In this document: piece after piece, positions 1-6,482 of the stretch
Numbering within the stretch: position 1 is the stretch's first letter
How the letters are laid out: every line of letters starts with the position of its first letter
Source of the DNA: a bacterium BMS3Bbin02
Lineage (GTDB): Bacteria; Actinomycetota; Acidimicrobiia; Spongiisociales; UBA5794
Direction: 5' to 3'
Assembly: GCA_002898115.1 (NCBI GenBank)
Contig: BDTL01000083.1
Span: 1 to 9,914, forward strand
DNA: 9,914 nucleotides
Notes under the pieces: generated by a model
What the model was told of the DNA's origin: nothing
Seen by the model: only the letters and a program-made list of their open reading frames with translations
Databases searched by the model: none
Position numbers and translations under genes: made by a program

Positions 1-1333
1 AGCCTCGTGGGTTCGTGGCAACCACACCATATCCGGCGCCAGCGTACACCTGGAACTCATCAAAAAAGCGATACCCGTATTGGGTAGCCGGGCCGCCATG
101 AATGTTGTAGAGCAGCGGCACCTTCTCCTCCCCGGCGGGCAGATACACCCACCCCGCGATGCTCACGCCGTCGTGGTCAATGGTGAACTCCTGTGGAGCA
201 ACGAGGTTCACCGACGTCTTGAATTCAGCGTTGAGATCAGTGAGGCGCGTCTCCACGCCGTCCTTCAACAAGAACAGGTCACCGGGGTCCGTAGGGTTTG
301 TGGCTACGAATGCGATCGCCGTACCGTCTGAGTGCGTCGAGAAACCGCCGACCCATCGATCTCCGCCGATGACGGTTGTCCAGTTGTCTCCTTCGAGCGA
401 CACAACATGAACACGACCCTCGAACTCGAGCGTACTCAGAATACGGTCATCGTCCAGAAAGAATGGCCCTTGCGGCTGACCCGGGGGGTTTGCTGTGAGG
501 TTGTAATCAATCGAGGTGACCGGCTCTATCGCATCGCTGGTCACGCGGTTGAGTGGGTATACCGTCGGGTGGCCCCAAAGGTCATCATCACCGACGACGT
601 ACAACGATCCATCCGGGCCGTACACGGCGTTCCCCCATGACCCGGCCTCGGTAACCGCGGTCACATCCCCGCCTGCAACGGGGACCGTGAACACCTGAGA
701 CCCGGGCAGCACACCTGCGGGATCATGACGCTTCGACAAAAAGACAACGGTCGACCCGTCCGGCGAAACATTGATGCCCCACTCGTTGAAGTCGCCAGGA
801 GTGAGACACACCGGATCGGAACCATCCAGCAACAAAACCCAGACGTGCGTCCTTTTGTCGTACGTGTATCCCTGGTCATCTCCGCGGAAATCCGCAGTCG
901 AAACCCGCCGGGGTCGCCTGGCCCGCTCCTCCTTGTCGAGATCCTTGACGTCTTCGATCCACTCGGCTGCGACAACGACCAGACCCGACCCGTCGGGGAG
1001 CCAAACAATCTGGCGCACACCGAGCTCGAACTCGGAGACCACTGCTGCCTCTCCGCCCGACGCGGGCATAACCGCCAGCTGAGCTGTGGCATCTTCGTCG
1101 TCAGGCTTGCGAATGAACGCGAGACGGTCACCCGACGGCGACCATCGTGGGGACGTGTCGTTCAGTCCTGACGTGAACGGTGTCGCCTCGGCGCCATCCC
1201 AGTGCCAGACCTGGCGAACGTACCGATCCTCTGCAAGGTCCATCTGAGAGACCACGAAGGCAATCCGGTCGTCAAAGGGGTGTATCCGTGGGTCGGTTGG
1301 CGTCCTAAAGTCGCCAAGTTGGTCAGGTCTCAC
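1..1333 (-). CDS. S9 family peptidase (acylaminoacyl-peptidase/prolyl oligopeptidase type), partial at 3' end
   Basis: Serine peptidase predicted to cleave short or N-blocked peptides in the cytoplasm; no signal peptide or membrane segment is visible. The first 444 codons are present without an internal stop, and the gene runs off the left edge. Residues 1 to about 390 form the beta-propeller cap, with PD40-type blades such as SPRWSPSGDRLAF and NVSPDGSTVVFLSK. The alpha/beta-hydrolase domain then begins: HGGP at 412-415 is the family's oxyanion-side motif, and NPRG at 441-444 is the segment just before the nucleophile. The catalytic GxSxGG serine, Asp and His lie outside the window; family members usually run 600-700 residues. 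GTG is chosen as start because AAGGAG lies 10 nt upstream and the overlapping GTG in that gap stops after three codons. It is divergent from pgpA. The family is clear; the exact substrate is not. Confidence 0.92.
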   Translation of the reverse strand, partial: MRPDQLGDFRTPTDPRIHPFDDRIAFVVSQMDLAEDRYVRQVWHWDGAEATPFTSGLNDTSPRWSPSGDRLAFIRKPDDEDATAQLAVMPASGGEAAVVSEFELGVRQIVWLPDGSGLVVVAAEWIEDVKDLDKEERARRPRRVSTADFRGDDQGYTYDKRTHVWVLLLDGSDPVCLTPGDFNEWGINVSPDGSTVVFLSKRHDPAGVLPGSQVFTVPVAGGDVTAVTEAGSWGNAVYGPDGSLYVVGDDDLWGHPTVYPLNRVTSDAIEPVTSIDYNLTANPPGQPQGPFFLDDDRILSTLEFEGRVHVVSLEGDNWTTVIGGDRWVGGFSTHSDGTAIAFVATNPTDPGDLFLLKDGVETRLTDLNAEFKTSVNLVAPQEFTIDHDGVSIAGWVYLPAGEEKVPLLYNIHGGPATQYGYRFFDEFQVYAGAGYGVVATNPRG

Positions 1334-1343
1334 GGCGGCACTA

Positions 1344-1370
1344 CTCCTTCGTTTTCTCAGAGCAACGATA
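1344..1370 (-). promoter_or_regulatory. Promoter -10 and ribosome binding site of the S9 peptidase
   Basis: On the minus strand, TATCGT (1370-1365) fits TANNNT and would place the transcript start near 1358. AAGGAG (1349-1344) then lies 10 nt before the GTG. No convincing -35 hexamer is seen. The Shine-Dalgarno match is strong and decides the start; the -10 is an inference. Confidence 0.45.
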
Positions 1371-1401
1371 CCCATTGATTCATCGGCCGCAGCCAGTGTT
1401 G

Positions 1402-1413
1402 TAGCCTCGCCCC
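1402..1413 (+). promoter_or_regulatory. Putative leaderless promoter of pgpA
   Basis: TAGCCT (1402-1407) fits TANNNT and is followed by 6 nt and then the ATG, so transcription would begin at the start codon. No Shine-Dalgarno sequence precedes the ATG. The loose -35 candidate TTGATT at 1375-1380 is 21 nt away, which is longer than ideal. Confidence 0.45.
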
Positions 1414-1869
1414 ATGCAGAGATTCATTGCATCCGGGTTTGGCGTCGGTCTGATCCCCCAAAAACTCTGGGGTTCCGACAACGGCGCAGGCACCTTTGGC
1501 GCCGCACTCGCGGCGATCGTCGCTTGGCTGGTCTGGCCGTTGGGTGTTGCGGCGCAGCTCGCCGTGCTCGCGGTCGCGATCGTTCTCTCCCTGTGGGCAC
1601 CACGACCGTTCGCCGCGAACCATGCCGATCCGGGGTGGGTCGTCATTGATGAGGTTGCGGGAACCTTGATCGCCCTCATCGGTTTGTCAGCCGGGGGCTT
1701 CCCATGGTTCGTTGCCCTCGCCGTCGCGCGCCTCGCAGACATATTCAAGGTCTTGCCCGGTGTACGGAGGGCAGAAGCACTCCCGGGTGCGATCGGCATC
1801 ACCATGGACGACCTCGTGGCCGGTCTGTACGGCTTGGCGACCGGGTGGGCTCTGGTCACACTCCTCTAG
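1414..1869 (+). CDS. pgpA: Phosphatidylglycerophosphatase A
   Basis: Membrane phosphatase that removes the phosphate from phosphatidylglycerophosphate to give phosphatidylglycerol, the step before cardiolipin. The 151-residue length is normal for PgpA. Family blocks are visible in order: GAGTFGA at 24-30 (usually PGTxGS), DP at 72-73 with VIDE at 77-80 and G83 (the acidic site), R106-D109-K112, and GITMDDLVAG at 128-137, whose paired Asp 132-133 are expected at the active site. Hydrophobic stretches at about 30-60, 84-105 and 134-151 fit the membrane topology. Two usually conserved places differ: KP after the DI dipeptide is KV, and the GGxGI block reads PGAIGI. Leaderless start at ATG 1414. 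It ends 6 nt from the convergent serA stop with no room for a terminator. Confidence 0.88.
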   Translation: MQRFIASGFGVGLIPQKLWGSDNGAGTFGAALAAIVAWLVWPLGVAAQLAVLAVAIVLSLWAPRPFAANHADPGWVVIDEVAGTLIALIGLSAGGFPWFVALAVARLADIFKVLPGVRRAEALPGAIGITMDDLVAGLYGLATGWALVTLL

Positions 1870-1875
1870 AACGCG

Positions 1876-3453
1876 TCAGTCGAACTCGAAGTAGCGGACC
1901 GCAAGGATACCGTCGAGCTTTTCGATGCCGGCGAGTTGCTCCTCAGTGATACGACTGTCGACACGGACACCCATCATTGCCGCCTCGTCACCGCTGCGGC
2001 CTACCACCATGTCCGAAATATTGACGTCGTTCTCCCCGAGGTATCCACCCAACCGACCGATAACCCCCGGTGTGTCGTCGTTGCGCACAATGAGGGTGTT
2101 CCCTCCGAGTCGCACCTCGATAAAGTAACCATCGACTTCTGTGAGGACTGGGCCCTTGTGCGCCGTTGCAGTCCCCGCAACAACACGGTCTACGCCGTCC
2201 ACAGTACCGGTAATGCGGATGCTCGACTGATAAGCGTCAGTGGAGGCCTGTGCCATTTCTCGGACCGCGATACCGTGTTGAGCTGCGATCGACAGTGCGT
2301 TGACGTAGGTGACGGGCCGATCAGTCACGAACGAAAGGGCTCCCTTCAACGCTGCCAGCGCAAGCGGCTTCACAGAGAACTCGCTGATCGCCCCCTCCGC
2401 AATGACAGTGAAGTCCCGTGGGACACCGTTTGCAAGACCGACGAACACTCGCCCAAGTTGCACCGCGACCGGGAGGAACTCCGACAACTCCGGCGGCACA
2501 TTGGGTCCGAGGTCAAGGTTCACTCCCGTCAGGACCAGCTCGCCACGCAAGGTTGCGGCAATCGATTCCGCAACCGCAATCCCCGCTTTGTCCTGTGCCT
2601 CAACTGTCGACGCCCCGAGATGCGGTGTCATGACAATCGACGGCGCATCAAACAGCGGCGACGACGTCATCGGTTCGGTTGCGTACACGTCGATCGCGGC
2701 ACCGCCGATCTCACCCGAACGCAACGCTGCCGCGAGATCATCCTCAACGACGATCCCGCCGCGGGCGACGTTAATAACGCGCGCTGAGGTCTTCATCTTC
2801 TTAAAGGCCTCGGCGTCGAGCATTCCTTCAGTGTGACGATTGCGGGGAAGGTGGATCGTCAAAAAATCGGCGGTTGTGAGCACCTCTTCAAAATCTATAA
2901 GATCGACTCCCATGCGACGGGCACGGTCGTCCGACACGAACGGGTCGTATGCCACGACCTTCATACCAAACGCCTTGGCGCGTTCAGACACGAGTGTGCC
3001 GATCTTTCCGAGGCCGAGGACTCCGAGCACCTTCCCGTGGATTTCCACTCCACCCAGTTGTGCACGATTCCACTCGCCGCCGCGCAGTGACGCGTCCGCC
3101 TCGGGAATCCGACGAGCCTGAGCAAGAATCAGGGCCATAGTGTGTTCCGCGGCGCTGATGACATTGGCGTGGGGTGCATTCACCACGAGCACGCCTGCCG
3201 CCGTCGCGGCATCAAGATCAATGTTGTCCACACCGATCCCGGCACGACCGATCACATCGAGGTTCGGAGCAGCTGCGATCATCTCAGCATCAACGCGAGT
3301 CGCGGATCGAACGAGAAGTCCCCGAGCGTTCGAGAGTCGTCGTAGAAGGTCAGACCGGTCGACGCCGACCGCAAGATCAACCTCGCAAAACTCCAGCAGA
3401 GCTGCGATCCCGGCATCTGAAATTTCCTCGGCGACAACGACTTTGGGCTTCAC
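1876..3453 (-). CDS. serA: D-3-phosphoglycerate dehydrogenase (first enzyme of serine synthesis)
   Basis: Cytoplasmic enzyme oxidising 3-phosphoglycerate to 3-phosphohydroxypyruvate with NAD. The product is 525 residues, the long form known from mycobacteria. Substrate-binding segments flank a Rossmann domain with GLGKIG at 147-152 and the adenine-ribose acid D170. The catalytic trio is R231 (in NVARGG), E260 (before P) and H278 (in PHLGAST). Residues about 315-445 form the intervening (ASB) domain, and about 452-525 an ACT domain whose DDTPGVIGRLG and NDVNIS blocks match the serine-feedback type. GTG 3453 is preferred over the in-frame TTG at 3474 because AGGA lies 7 nt upstream and the protein then begins VKPKVVVAE, as homologues do. 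Convergent with pgpA, divergent from the stress protein gene. All catalytic residues are present. Confidence 0.95.
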   Translation of the reverse strand: MKPKVVVAEEISDAGIAALLEFCEVDLAVGVDRSDLLRRLSNARGLLVRSATRVDAEMIAAAPNLDVIGRAGIGVDNIDLDAATAAGVLVVNAPHANVISAAEHTMALILAQARRIPEADASLRGGEWNRAQLGGVEIHGKVLGVLGLGKIGTLVSERAKAFGMKVVAYDPFVSDDRARRMGVDLIDFEEVLTTADFLTIHLPRNRHTEGMLDAEAFKKMKTSARVINVARGGIVVEDDLAAALRSGEIGGAAIDVYATEPMTSSPLFDAPSIVMTPHLGASTVEAQDKAGIAVAESIAATLRGELVLTGVNLDLGPNVPPELSEFLPVAVQLGRVFVGLANGVPRDFTVIAEGAISEFSVKPLALAALKGALSFVTDRPVTYVNALSIAAQHGIAVREMAQASTDAYQSSIRITGTVDGVDRVVAGTATAHKGPVLTEVDGYFIEVRLGGNTLIVRNDDTPGVIGRLGGYLGENDVNISDMVVGRSGDEAAMMGVRVDSRITEEQLAGIEKLDGILAVRYFEFD

Positions 3454-3460
3454 GCTTCCA

Positions 3461-3464
3461 TCCT
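3461..3464 (-). promoter_or_regulatory. Ribosome binding site deciding the serA start
   Basis: AGGA on the minus strand, 7 nt before GTG 3453. The alternative TTG at 3474 would add seven residues but has no purine-rich site upstream. Confidence 0.5.
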
Positions 3465-3509
3465 GGTCTCGCAAGGCGCCATCATGGCACTACCTGACGA
3501 CACACCGAA

Positions 3510-3548
3510 ATCGGGACCATAGACGCACCACCAGGGTCGATATGCCCT
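3510..3548 (+). promoter_or_regulatory. Two DosR-like imperfect palindromes upstream of the stress protein gene
   Basis: The mycobacterial DosR consensus is TTSGGGACTWWAGTCCCSAA. Box 1 (3510-3529) contains TCGGGACCATAGACGC and matches 13 of 20 positions, with a perfect GGGAC half and ATAG core but a weak right half. Box 2 has core GGGTCGATATGCCC (3534-3547), matching 10 of the 14 central positions, with AGGG/CCCT arms. The box centres are 21 bp apart, about two helical turns. They fall near -62 and -41 relative to the proposed transcript start, suitable for activation. The matches are counted by eye; binding is inference. The same region could also influence serA. Confidence 0.35.
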
Positions 3549-3575
3549 TGCATCTCCCGTCCGAATCCGTACTGT
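3548..3575 (+). promoter_or_regulatory. Promoter of the universal stress protein gene
   Basis: TTGCAT (3548-3553) and TACTGT (3570-3575) are separated by 16 bp, giving a transcript start near 3582. The short leader then carries AGGAG at 3594-3598, 5 nt before ATG 3604. This is the best -35/-10 pair in the window. Confidence 0.5.
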
Positions 3576-3603
3576 GGGGGTGTAGACCGCAATAGGAGAT
3601 GCC

Positions 3604-4053
3604 ATGACAACAACACACTGGCCACCACAGCACATCCTTGTTGGCATCGACGGCTCCGATCAAGCGACACGCGCCGCCGCAACAGCCGCCGACATGGCCC
3701 GCACGAACGGCGCCAGACTGACAATCATGACAGTTGTCCGCCCACCCGAAGGATGGTGGGGAATCGTCGGAACACCGCCGACTGCTACCGCAATGGCGCG
3801 GATGCTCGAGTCCGCGCAGCGCGATGTCCTCGACGCTGTCGAAGCGGACGTCGATCTGACCGACGTGGTCTATGAGTTGGTCGAAGAGATCGGTGACCCG
3901 GCGGCCATCTTGAGTAACTACACCCTGGACAACGACGTGGACCTCGTGATCCTCGGCCGTCAGGGAGCAGGCCTGCTTGAACGAATCATGATCGGGTCGG
4001 TCGCGAACCGAGTCTCGCACAAGGCGCCGAGCCCGGTAATGCTGGTTCCCTAA
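3604..4053 (+). CDS. Universal stress protein (UspA family), ATP-binding type
   Basis: Single-domain 149-residue cytoplasmic stress protein; the family forms dimers and, in this subtype, binds ATP. The first strand ILVGIDGSD (11-19) carries the nucleotide-contacting D16. The C-terminal motif G118-x2-G121-x9-G131-S132 fits the ATP-binding signature G-x2-G-x9-G-S/T exactly, and the protein ends with the typical strand SPVMLVP. The start is supported by AGGAG 5 nt upstream and a good promoter. In actinobacteria such genes are often induced by low oxygen or nitric oxide through DosR, which makes the palindromes upstream interesting. The TAA stop overlaps the stop codon of the convergent tupA by 4 nt. 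The family is certain; the physiological role is not. Confidence 0.93.
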   Translation: MTTTHWPPQHILVGIDGSDQATRAAATAADMARTNGARLTIMTVVRPPEGWWGIVGTPPTATAMARMLESAQRDVLDAVEADVDLTDVVYELVEEIGDPAAILSNYTLDNDVDLVILGRQGAGLLERIMIGSVANRVSHKAPSPVMLVP

Positions 4054-4835
4054 CCTCGGACCTGGACGACCAGCCGGCGACCGAAGAGCGCGTCGTTCAT
4101 TGCCGCGATAGCGTTATCGCCTTCGGGTGAACGAATCCACCCGACGAGACTGCCGGCGTCGCCACCGGAGTCAAGCCAGACCGCCGTATAGATGTTCGGG
4201 TAAGAATCAGCGTCAGCAAGCTCCACAGCTTGGACCCGGTTTGCCAGGGGGGAGCCGACCAACGTGCCCTCCTCAACCCAGATGAACGCTTCACGGTCAA
4301 CGGCGACCTGGAGCGTGAAACCCATGCCCTGGCCGGTGGTGGTCAACCACGCGGCTCCGGTTCGGTCAACACCCGAAGCTTCCCACACCTTCGACTCCGA
4401 TTCGTACGTACCGGACCCATCCGCTCGTGTGACGAACGCGTCACCGCGCAGAGCAAGCTTGGCGAATGCCTCAGGTGCCGATAGACCGTCGTACTCCGCC
4501 ACTTTGTCCGGTGGCCCCACCAGGACGAACCTTGACTGAAAGAGCACCGCCGATTGTGCCTGCGGGTTCTGTTGGAGGAACGTGGCGAGCCGGTCGGGTG
4601 CATGGACGATTGCCAGATCCGCTGCGCCCTGTTCGAGAAGGGTCAACGCCTCGGCCGATGTCGCCGCCAGCACATTCATCGACTCGGCGAACGGCGATTC
4701 CGCGACGAGGTACTCAACAACACCGTTGTCAACGATCGTGGTTCCCGCGGCAACTACGGTGCTCTCGGCGTCTCCGGCTCCGCCGCATGCCGCGACAACA
4801 AGTGTGAGAGCAACCAGGACACCGTGACGTCTCAC
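4050..4835 (-). CDS. tupA: Tungstate-type ABC transporter substrate-binding lipoprotein, divergent
   Basis: Predicted lipid-anchored binding protein delivering an oxyanion, by family tungstate, to the TupB/TupC importer. Residues 1-16 form a signal peptide ending in the lipobox VVAAC, with lipidated C17. TupA blocks follow: ADLAIVHAP (72-80), SRFVLVGPPD (101-110), TRADGSGTYESE (136-147) with R137 at the expected oxyanion arginine position, and TTGQGMG (166-172). However, the N-terminal tungstate motif TTTS is not conserved: the aligned segment reads VAAGTTIVDNGVVEYL (28-43), giving AGTT in its place, so affinity or ligand may differ. The GTG start overlaps the tupC stop by 4 nt (GTGA), indicating translational coupling. 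It is the last gene of the operon, whereas tupA usually comes first. The 261-residue length is normal. Confidence 0.8.
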   Translation of the reverse strand: MRRHGVLVALTLVVAACGGAGDAESTVVAAGTTIVDNGVVEYLVAESPFAESMNVLAATSAEALTLLEQGAADLAIVHAPDRLATFLQQNPQAQSAVLFQSRFVLVGPPDKVAEYDGLSAPEAFAKLALRGDAFVTRADGSGTYESESKVWEASGVDRTGAAWLTTTGQGMGFTLQVAVDREAFIWVEEGTLVGSPLANRVQAVELADADSYPNIYTAVWLDSGGDAGSLVGWIRSPEGDNAIAAMNDALFGRRLVVQVRG

Positions 4836-5785
4836 GCTCGCTCCACTGCCCGAACCGCTGTTGCTTTGACGCTCACAAACACGTCCGTCCCTTGCTCGAC
4901 CTCGAGCGCGTCTTGCGCCGCCGGAGTAATCACGGCAATCACGGGAACACCAACGTCGACCGTTAACTGGACGAGGGAACCCAGTCGGACGACGGATTCA
5001 ACGCTTCCGCCCCAGTGGTTTTGCGCCGACGACACCGCATCATCTCGCGAAACGAGCACCGTCTCGGCGCCAAACAACACCGCGACGCGGTCACCGATGT
5101 CGAGAGAGTCGGATCGTCTCGCAGAGATCAACAGCGGACCACACGCAACGGTACACATAGCGTCGCTGACATCACTGATGGCGCCTACGAGCACATTCTC
5201 CACACCGATAACCCTCGCAACGTCCTCGGACGCCGGGGCGTGCATGACGTCGGCGACGGGGCCTTGCTGCTCAATGACGCCATCGACAAGGACCGCAACT
5301 TCAGTGGCAAGCATCGCCACAACATCTCTGTCGTGTGCGACAACAACAGCAACACGGTCCTCCGCGGCTTCGGCAATACTGTGGATCACGAGGCTGCGGT
5401 CCCGTTTGTCGATCGGGGCGAGCGGCTCGTCGAGGAGCAAGACCTTGGAGCCTGATGCAAGGACTCGGGCAAGATTGACCCGTTTCTGCTCACCCCCTGA
5501 CAGGCTCCGACCCCTGGTTCCCAGGGTATCGGCGACCCCGAGACGTTTCGCCCACTCTTCCGCGCGGACCTTCTCAGCGCCCCGTAGCCCGATGGTGAGA
5601 GTCCTACGAGCGGGACCGCGCAACATCCAGGTGTGCTGGGGCAGATACGCAACGTCGTTGCGCGACGCAAACTCGTGACGAAGCAAGGTGGATTTGCCGG
5701 CCCCATTCGGTCCAAACACGACCAGCCGCCCGATCGGCGGGATCGGAAGATCAGGCGGGACTGGAGGGGTTCGCCGTCTAGCCAC
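4832..5785 (-). CDS. tupC: Tungstate/molybdate-type ABC transporter ATP-binding protein with reduced ABC beta-subdomain
   Basis: ATPase subunit powering the oxyanion importer at the inner face of the membrane. Motifs in the 317-residue product: Walker A GPNGAGKST (25-33), Q-loop Q50, signature LSGGE (95-99), Walker B LLLDE (116-120), and H-loop H151. A C-terminal TOBE (molybdopterin/oxyanion-binding) region spans about 195-315, starting at GVENVL and including SSAQNHWGGSVESVV. Only 24 residues, rich in proline, precede Walker A, and only about 19 separate its lysine from the Q-loop where about 40 is usual. The antiparallel beta-subdomain and A-loop aromatic therefore appear to be missing. An in-frame TGA four codons upstream of the GTG rules out a longer start. 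It overlaps tupB by 8 nt and tupA by 4 nt. ModC or another oxyanion ATPase is the alternative. Confidence 0.82.
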   Translation of the reverse strand: MARRRTPPVPPDLPIPPIGRLVVFGPNGAGKSTLLRHEFASRNDVAYLPQHTWMLRGPARRTLTIGLRGAEKVRAEEWAKRLGVADTLGTRGRSLSGGEQKRVNLARVLASGSKVLLLDEPLAPIDKRDRSLVIHSIAEAAEDRVAVVVAHDRDVVAMLATEVAVLVDGVIEQQGPVADVMHAPASEDVARVIGVENVLVGAISDVSDAMCTVACGPLLISARRSDSLDIGDRVAVLFGAETVLVSRDDAVSSAQNHWGGSVESVVRLGSLVQLTVDVGVPVIAVITPAAQDALEVEQGTDVFVSVKATAVRAVERA

Positions 5786-6479
5786 GCTGCTCGCCCTTCA
5801 CCTGGAGCCACGTGAGTGTCGCGTTCGTCACCAACGCAACGAGCAATAACACTCCGCCGAGCGCGAGAGCCGCCCCGAAACGAGCTTGCCGGGTTTCTTG
5901 CACGATGGCGGTAGTGAGCACCCGGGTCTCCCCTGCGATGTTGCCACCGACCAGAAGCACGGCTCCGACCTCAGCAATGACGCGCCCAAACCCTGTAGCG
6001 ACAGCGGCAAGAAGCTGCGGCCACACCTCCGTAACGTACACCCGAAACCGTGTCACAACACCAACCTGCAGCGACGCCACGAACTCAACTGCGGGGGCCG
6101 GCAGTGCACCAACGGCCGCGGCCGTAAGGCCAATGACAATGGGGGTTGCGAGCAGAACCTGGGCGATCACCATCACGATTGGCGTGAACAGGATGTCGAG
6201 GTTGCCGAACGGACCTGTCGGCCACACGAGTACCAGCAACACGAGCCCGACTAACACGGGTGGAAGTGCCATGGCCGTGTTGACCAGCGTCATGACGAGG
6301 GTCCGGCCACGGAACCGGACTCGCCCCAACCCAACACCAAGAGGAACTCCGATGATGATCGCTCCGAGGGTTGCAGCGAGCGCAATCCAGATCGTCCTGA
6401 TCAGGACGGCAACGAGTTCGGCGCCGGAGCCACCCACATAGTCGAGAGCGTCCCGAAGGATCTCTGCCAGGAAGTCCAC
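5778..6479 (-). CDS. tupB: Tungstate-type ABC transporter permease
   Basis: Inner-membrane channel of the importer, 233 residues, with about five or six hydrophobic segments. Characteristic TupB blocks are visible: NTAMALPPVLVGLVLLVLVW (67-86), GPFGNLDILFTPIVMVIAQ, and the strongly conserved EVGAVLLVGGNIAGETRVLT near residues 170-189. An EAA-type coupling loop (around EFVASLQVGVVTRFRVYV), which contacts the ATPase, precedes that last block. The GTG start, three nucleotides after the stop of the preceding small gene, gives the usual TupB N-terminus MDFL. No strong Shine-Dalgarno sequence is seen, so translation probably depends on coupling to the gene before. The family assignment is firm; the ion carried is inferred from it. 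Confidence 0.88.
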   Translation of the reverse strand: MDFLAEILRDALDYVGGSGAELVAVLIRTIWIALAATLGAIIIGVPLGVGLGRVRFRGRTLVMTLVNTAMALPPVLVGLVLLVLVWPTGPFGNLDILFTPIVMVIAQVLLATPIVIGLTAAAVGALPAPAVEFVASLQVGVVTRFRVYVTEVWPQLLAAVATGFGRVIAEVGAVLLVGGNIAGETRVLTTAIVQETRQARFGAALALGGVLLLVALVTNATLTWLQVKGEQRG

Positions 6480-6482
6480 GAC

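Noticed and set aside
1936..2787. 283-codon open frame on the plus strand opposite serA
   Set aside because: It lies wholly antisense to a clearly recognisable serA and shows no protein-family resemblance; such open frames are common in high-GC coding DNA.
3454..3474. TTG start for serA, adding seven residues
   Set aside because: No ribosome binding site precedes it, while the GTG at 3453 has AGGA at 7 nt and gives a typical N-terminus.
3516..3521. TATGGT on the minus strand as a serA -10 element
   Set aside because: No matching -35 is visible, and the hexamer coincides with the DosR-like box; not strong enough to annotate.
4554..5678. 374-codon open frame on the plus strand opposite tupC and tupA
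   Set aside because: Low-complexity Ser/Thr/Arg-rich translation typical of a shadow frame, crossing two well-supported genes.
5812..6441. 209-codon open frame opposite tupB
   Set aside because: Thr/Pro/Arg-rich shadow of a hydrophobic permease; no start signal or domain.
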